From: Paracoccus amoyensis
GTDB taxonomy: Bacteria > Pseudomonadota > Alphaproteobacteria > Rhodobacterales > Rhodobacteraceae
Assembly: GCF_014490725.1 (NCBI RefSeq)
Contig: NZ_JACOQL010000004.1
Location: forward strand, 124,001-188,000
Reading direction: 5' to 3'
Length of the DNA stretch: 64,000 nt
Position 1 is the stretch's first letter. Every line of letters begins with the position of its first letter. Made by a program: the position numbers and the translations under genes. Under the pieces are notes generated by a model. That model was given only the letters and a program-made list of their open reading frames with translations. It was not told the DNA's origin and did not search any database. Below, in pieces: positions 63,315-64,000 of the stretch.

Positions 63315-64000
63315 TTAGCAAAGGAAATCCGTCAGTGCCGCATTGAAGCGCGTGGCGGATTCGACATTGACGATATGGCGGCCCGGAAGGATCAGGTGCC
63401 GCCCGTCGCGCGCGCCTTGGGCGATCGCCGCAAGATTGGCCGGCGGACAAACGGGATCGTCCGCGCCAGAGATCGCCAGAAGCGGACGTGTGATCTGATC
63501 CATCCCGTCGCGCAGATCGGCACACGCAAGTGCCGCGCAGGCCCCCAAATAACCGTCCGTCGATGTCGCGGCAAAGCTGGTCAGGATCGCCTCGACGGCC
63601 TTGGGGCGTCGCTGTCGAAAATCCGGCGTGAACCAGCGTTCTTCTGTTGCCGCAAGCTGCGCGTTAAGGCCGTTTTGCTGCACCTCTGCGATCCGGGCAT
63701 CCCATCCCTCGGGCGTGCCGATCCGCGCGGCGGTGGCGCAGACCACAATCCGGTCGAGCCGCGCGCCCGCGTTGATTGCCAGCCATTGCGCGGTCAGCCC
63801 GCCGATGGACAGGCCGCAGAAATGCGTGCGCTCGATTGCCAGCGTATCCAGCAACGTCAGCACATCGGCGCCCAGATCGGCCAGGCTGTAAGGGGGCGGT
63901 GGCGCCGACGACAGGCCGTGGCCGCGGCGGTCATAGCGCAGGATGCGGAATTCGCGTGCCAGGCCTTCGACCTGGGCATCCCACATCTGCATGTCGGTGC
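63315..64000 (-). CDS. pcaD: 3-oxoadipate enol-lactonase (5' end outside window)
   Basis: About 228 C-terminal codons of an alpha/beta hydrolase; the start lies right of the window. The nucleophile elbow GLSIGG is seen, the acidic residue is in SGADDPVCPP, and the His in GRHIVNVESATRFN. Early segments LRYDRRGHGLSSAP and TDMQMWDAQ match PcaD. It hydrolyses 3-oxoadipate enol-lactone to 3-oxoadipate in the protocatechuate branch. Other pca genes would be expected just beyond 64000. Confidence 0.85.
   Translation of the reverse strand, partial: TDMQMWDAQVEGLAREFRILRYDRRGHGLSSAPPPPYSLADLGADVLTLLDTLAIERTHFCGLSIGGLTAQWLAINAGARLDRIVVCATAARIGTPEGWDARIAEVQQNGLNAQLAATEERWFTPDFRQRRPKAVEAILTSFAATSTDGYLGACAALACADLRDGMDQITRPLLAISGADDPVCPPANLAAIAQGARDGRHLILPGRHIVNVESATRFNAALTDFLC

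Overview
The window looks like chromosome of an alphaproteobacterium of the Rhodobacterales (Paracoccus/Rhodobacter relatives). It is GC-rich with tightly packed operons joined by ATGA or GTGA overlaps, it is crowded with TRAP and ABC uptake systems, and it carries a class III transaminase that reads like the taurine:pyruvate aminotransferase of that group, followed by a MocR regulator. I worked by eye, so family names rest on recognised motifs and neighbourhood, not on searches.

Layout. 0-6.7 kb: a truncated flavin aromatic hydroxylase (mobA-like) divergent from a MarR regulator, then a cupin, a zinc alcohol dehydrogenase, a gamma-glutamyltransferase-like enzyme, hchA, an SDR and a small ABM monooxygenase. 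6.7-13 kb: a TAXI-type TRAP transporter (permease frameshifted) divergent from tpa and a MocR regulator, probably taurine uptake and use. 13-17.3 kb: a 1113-residue serralysin-like RTX metalloprotease with a small exported YbaY/YscW-like partner. 17.3-23.4 kb: an operon of transporter, VOC protein, acyl-CoA dehydrogenase, CaiB-type CoA-transferase and hydratase, divergent from a LysR gene and resembling the itaconate degradation cluster. 23.4-25.7 kb: an AGE-family isomerase coupled to a 1,5-anhydrofructose reductase-like enzyme.

25.7-51.5 kb is a large hexuronate island. One half carries a dipeptide-type ABC importer, two dehydrogenases, an RraA-like protein and the kdgD plus alpha-ketoglutarate-semialdehyde dehydrogenase pair (oxidative route to 2-oxoglutarate). 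The other half carries uxaC, a DctPQM TRAP transporter (dctP frameshifted), kdgF, kduI, kduD, uxuB/uxaB, uxaA, uxuA and kdgK (isomerase route to KDPG, plus entry of unsaturated uronates from pectin or alginate). Three GntR regulators sit inside. A short motif, YTRR-N4-YTAG, overlaps the apparent promoter at four start regions of this island, suggesting one regulon. An AT-rich, HEPN-like gene with its own promoter interrupts the island.

51.6-64 kb: macA/macB, a sugar ABC importer with an SDR, a TauE/SafE-type permease, aroQ, otsB, trxC, a tRNA-Ala(CGC) gene, degenerate IS3-type transposase fragments, and the 3' part of pcaD at the right edge.
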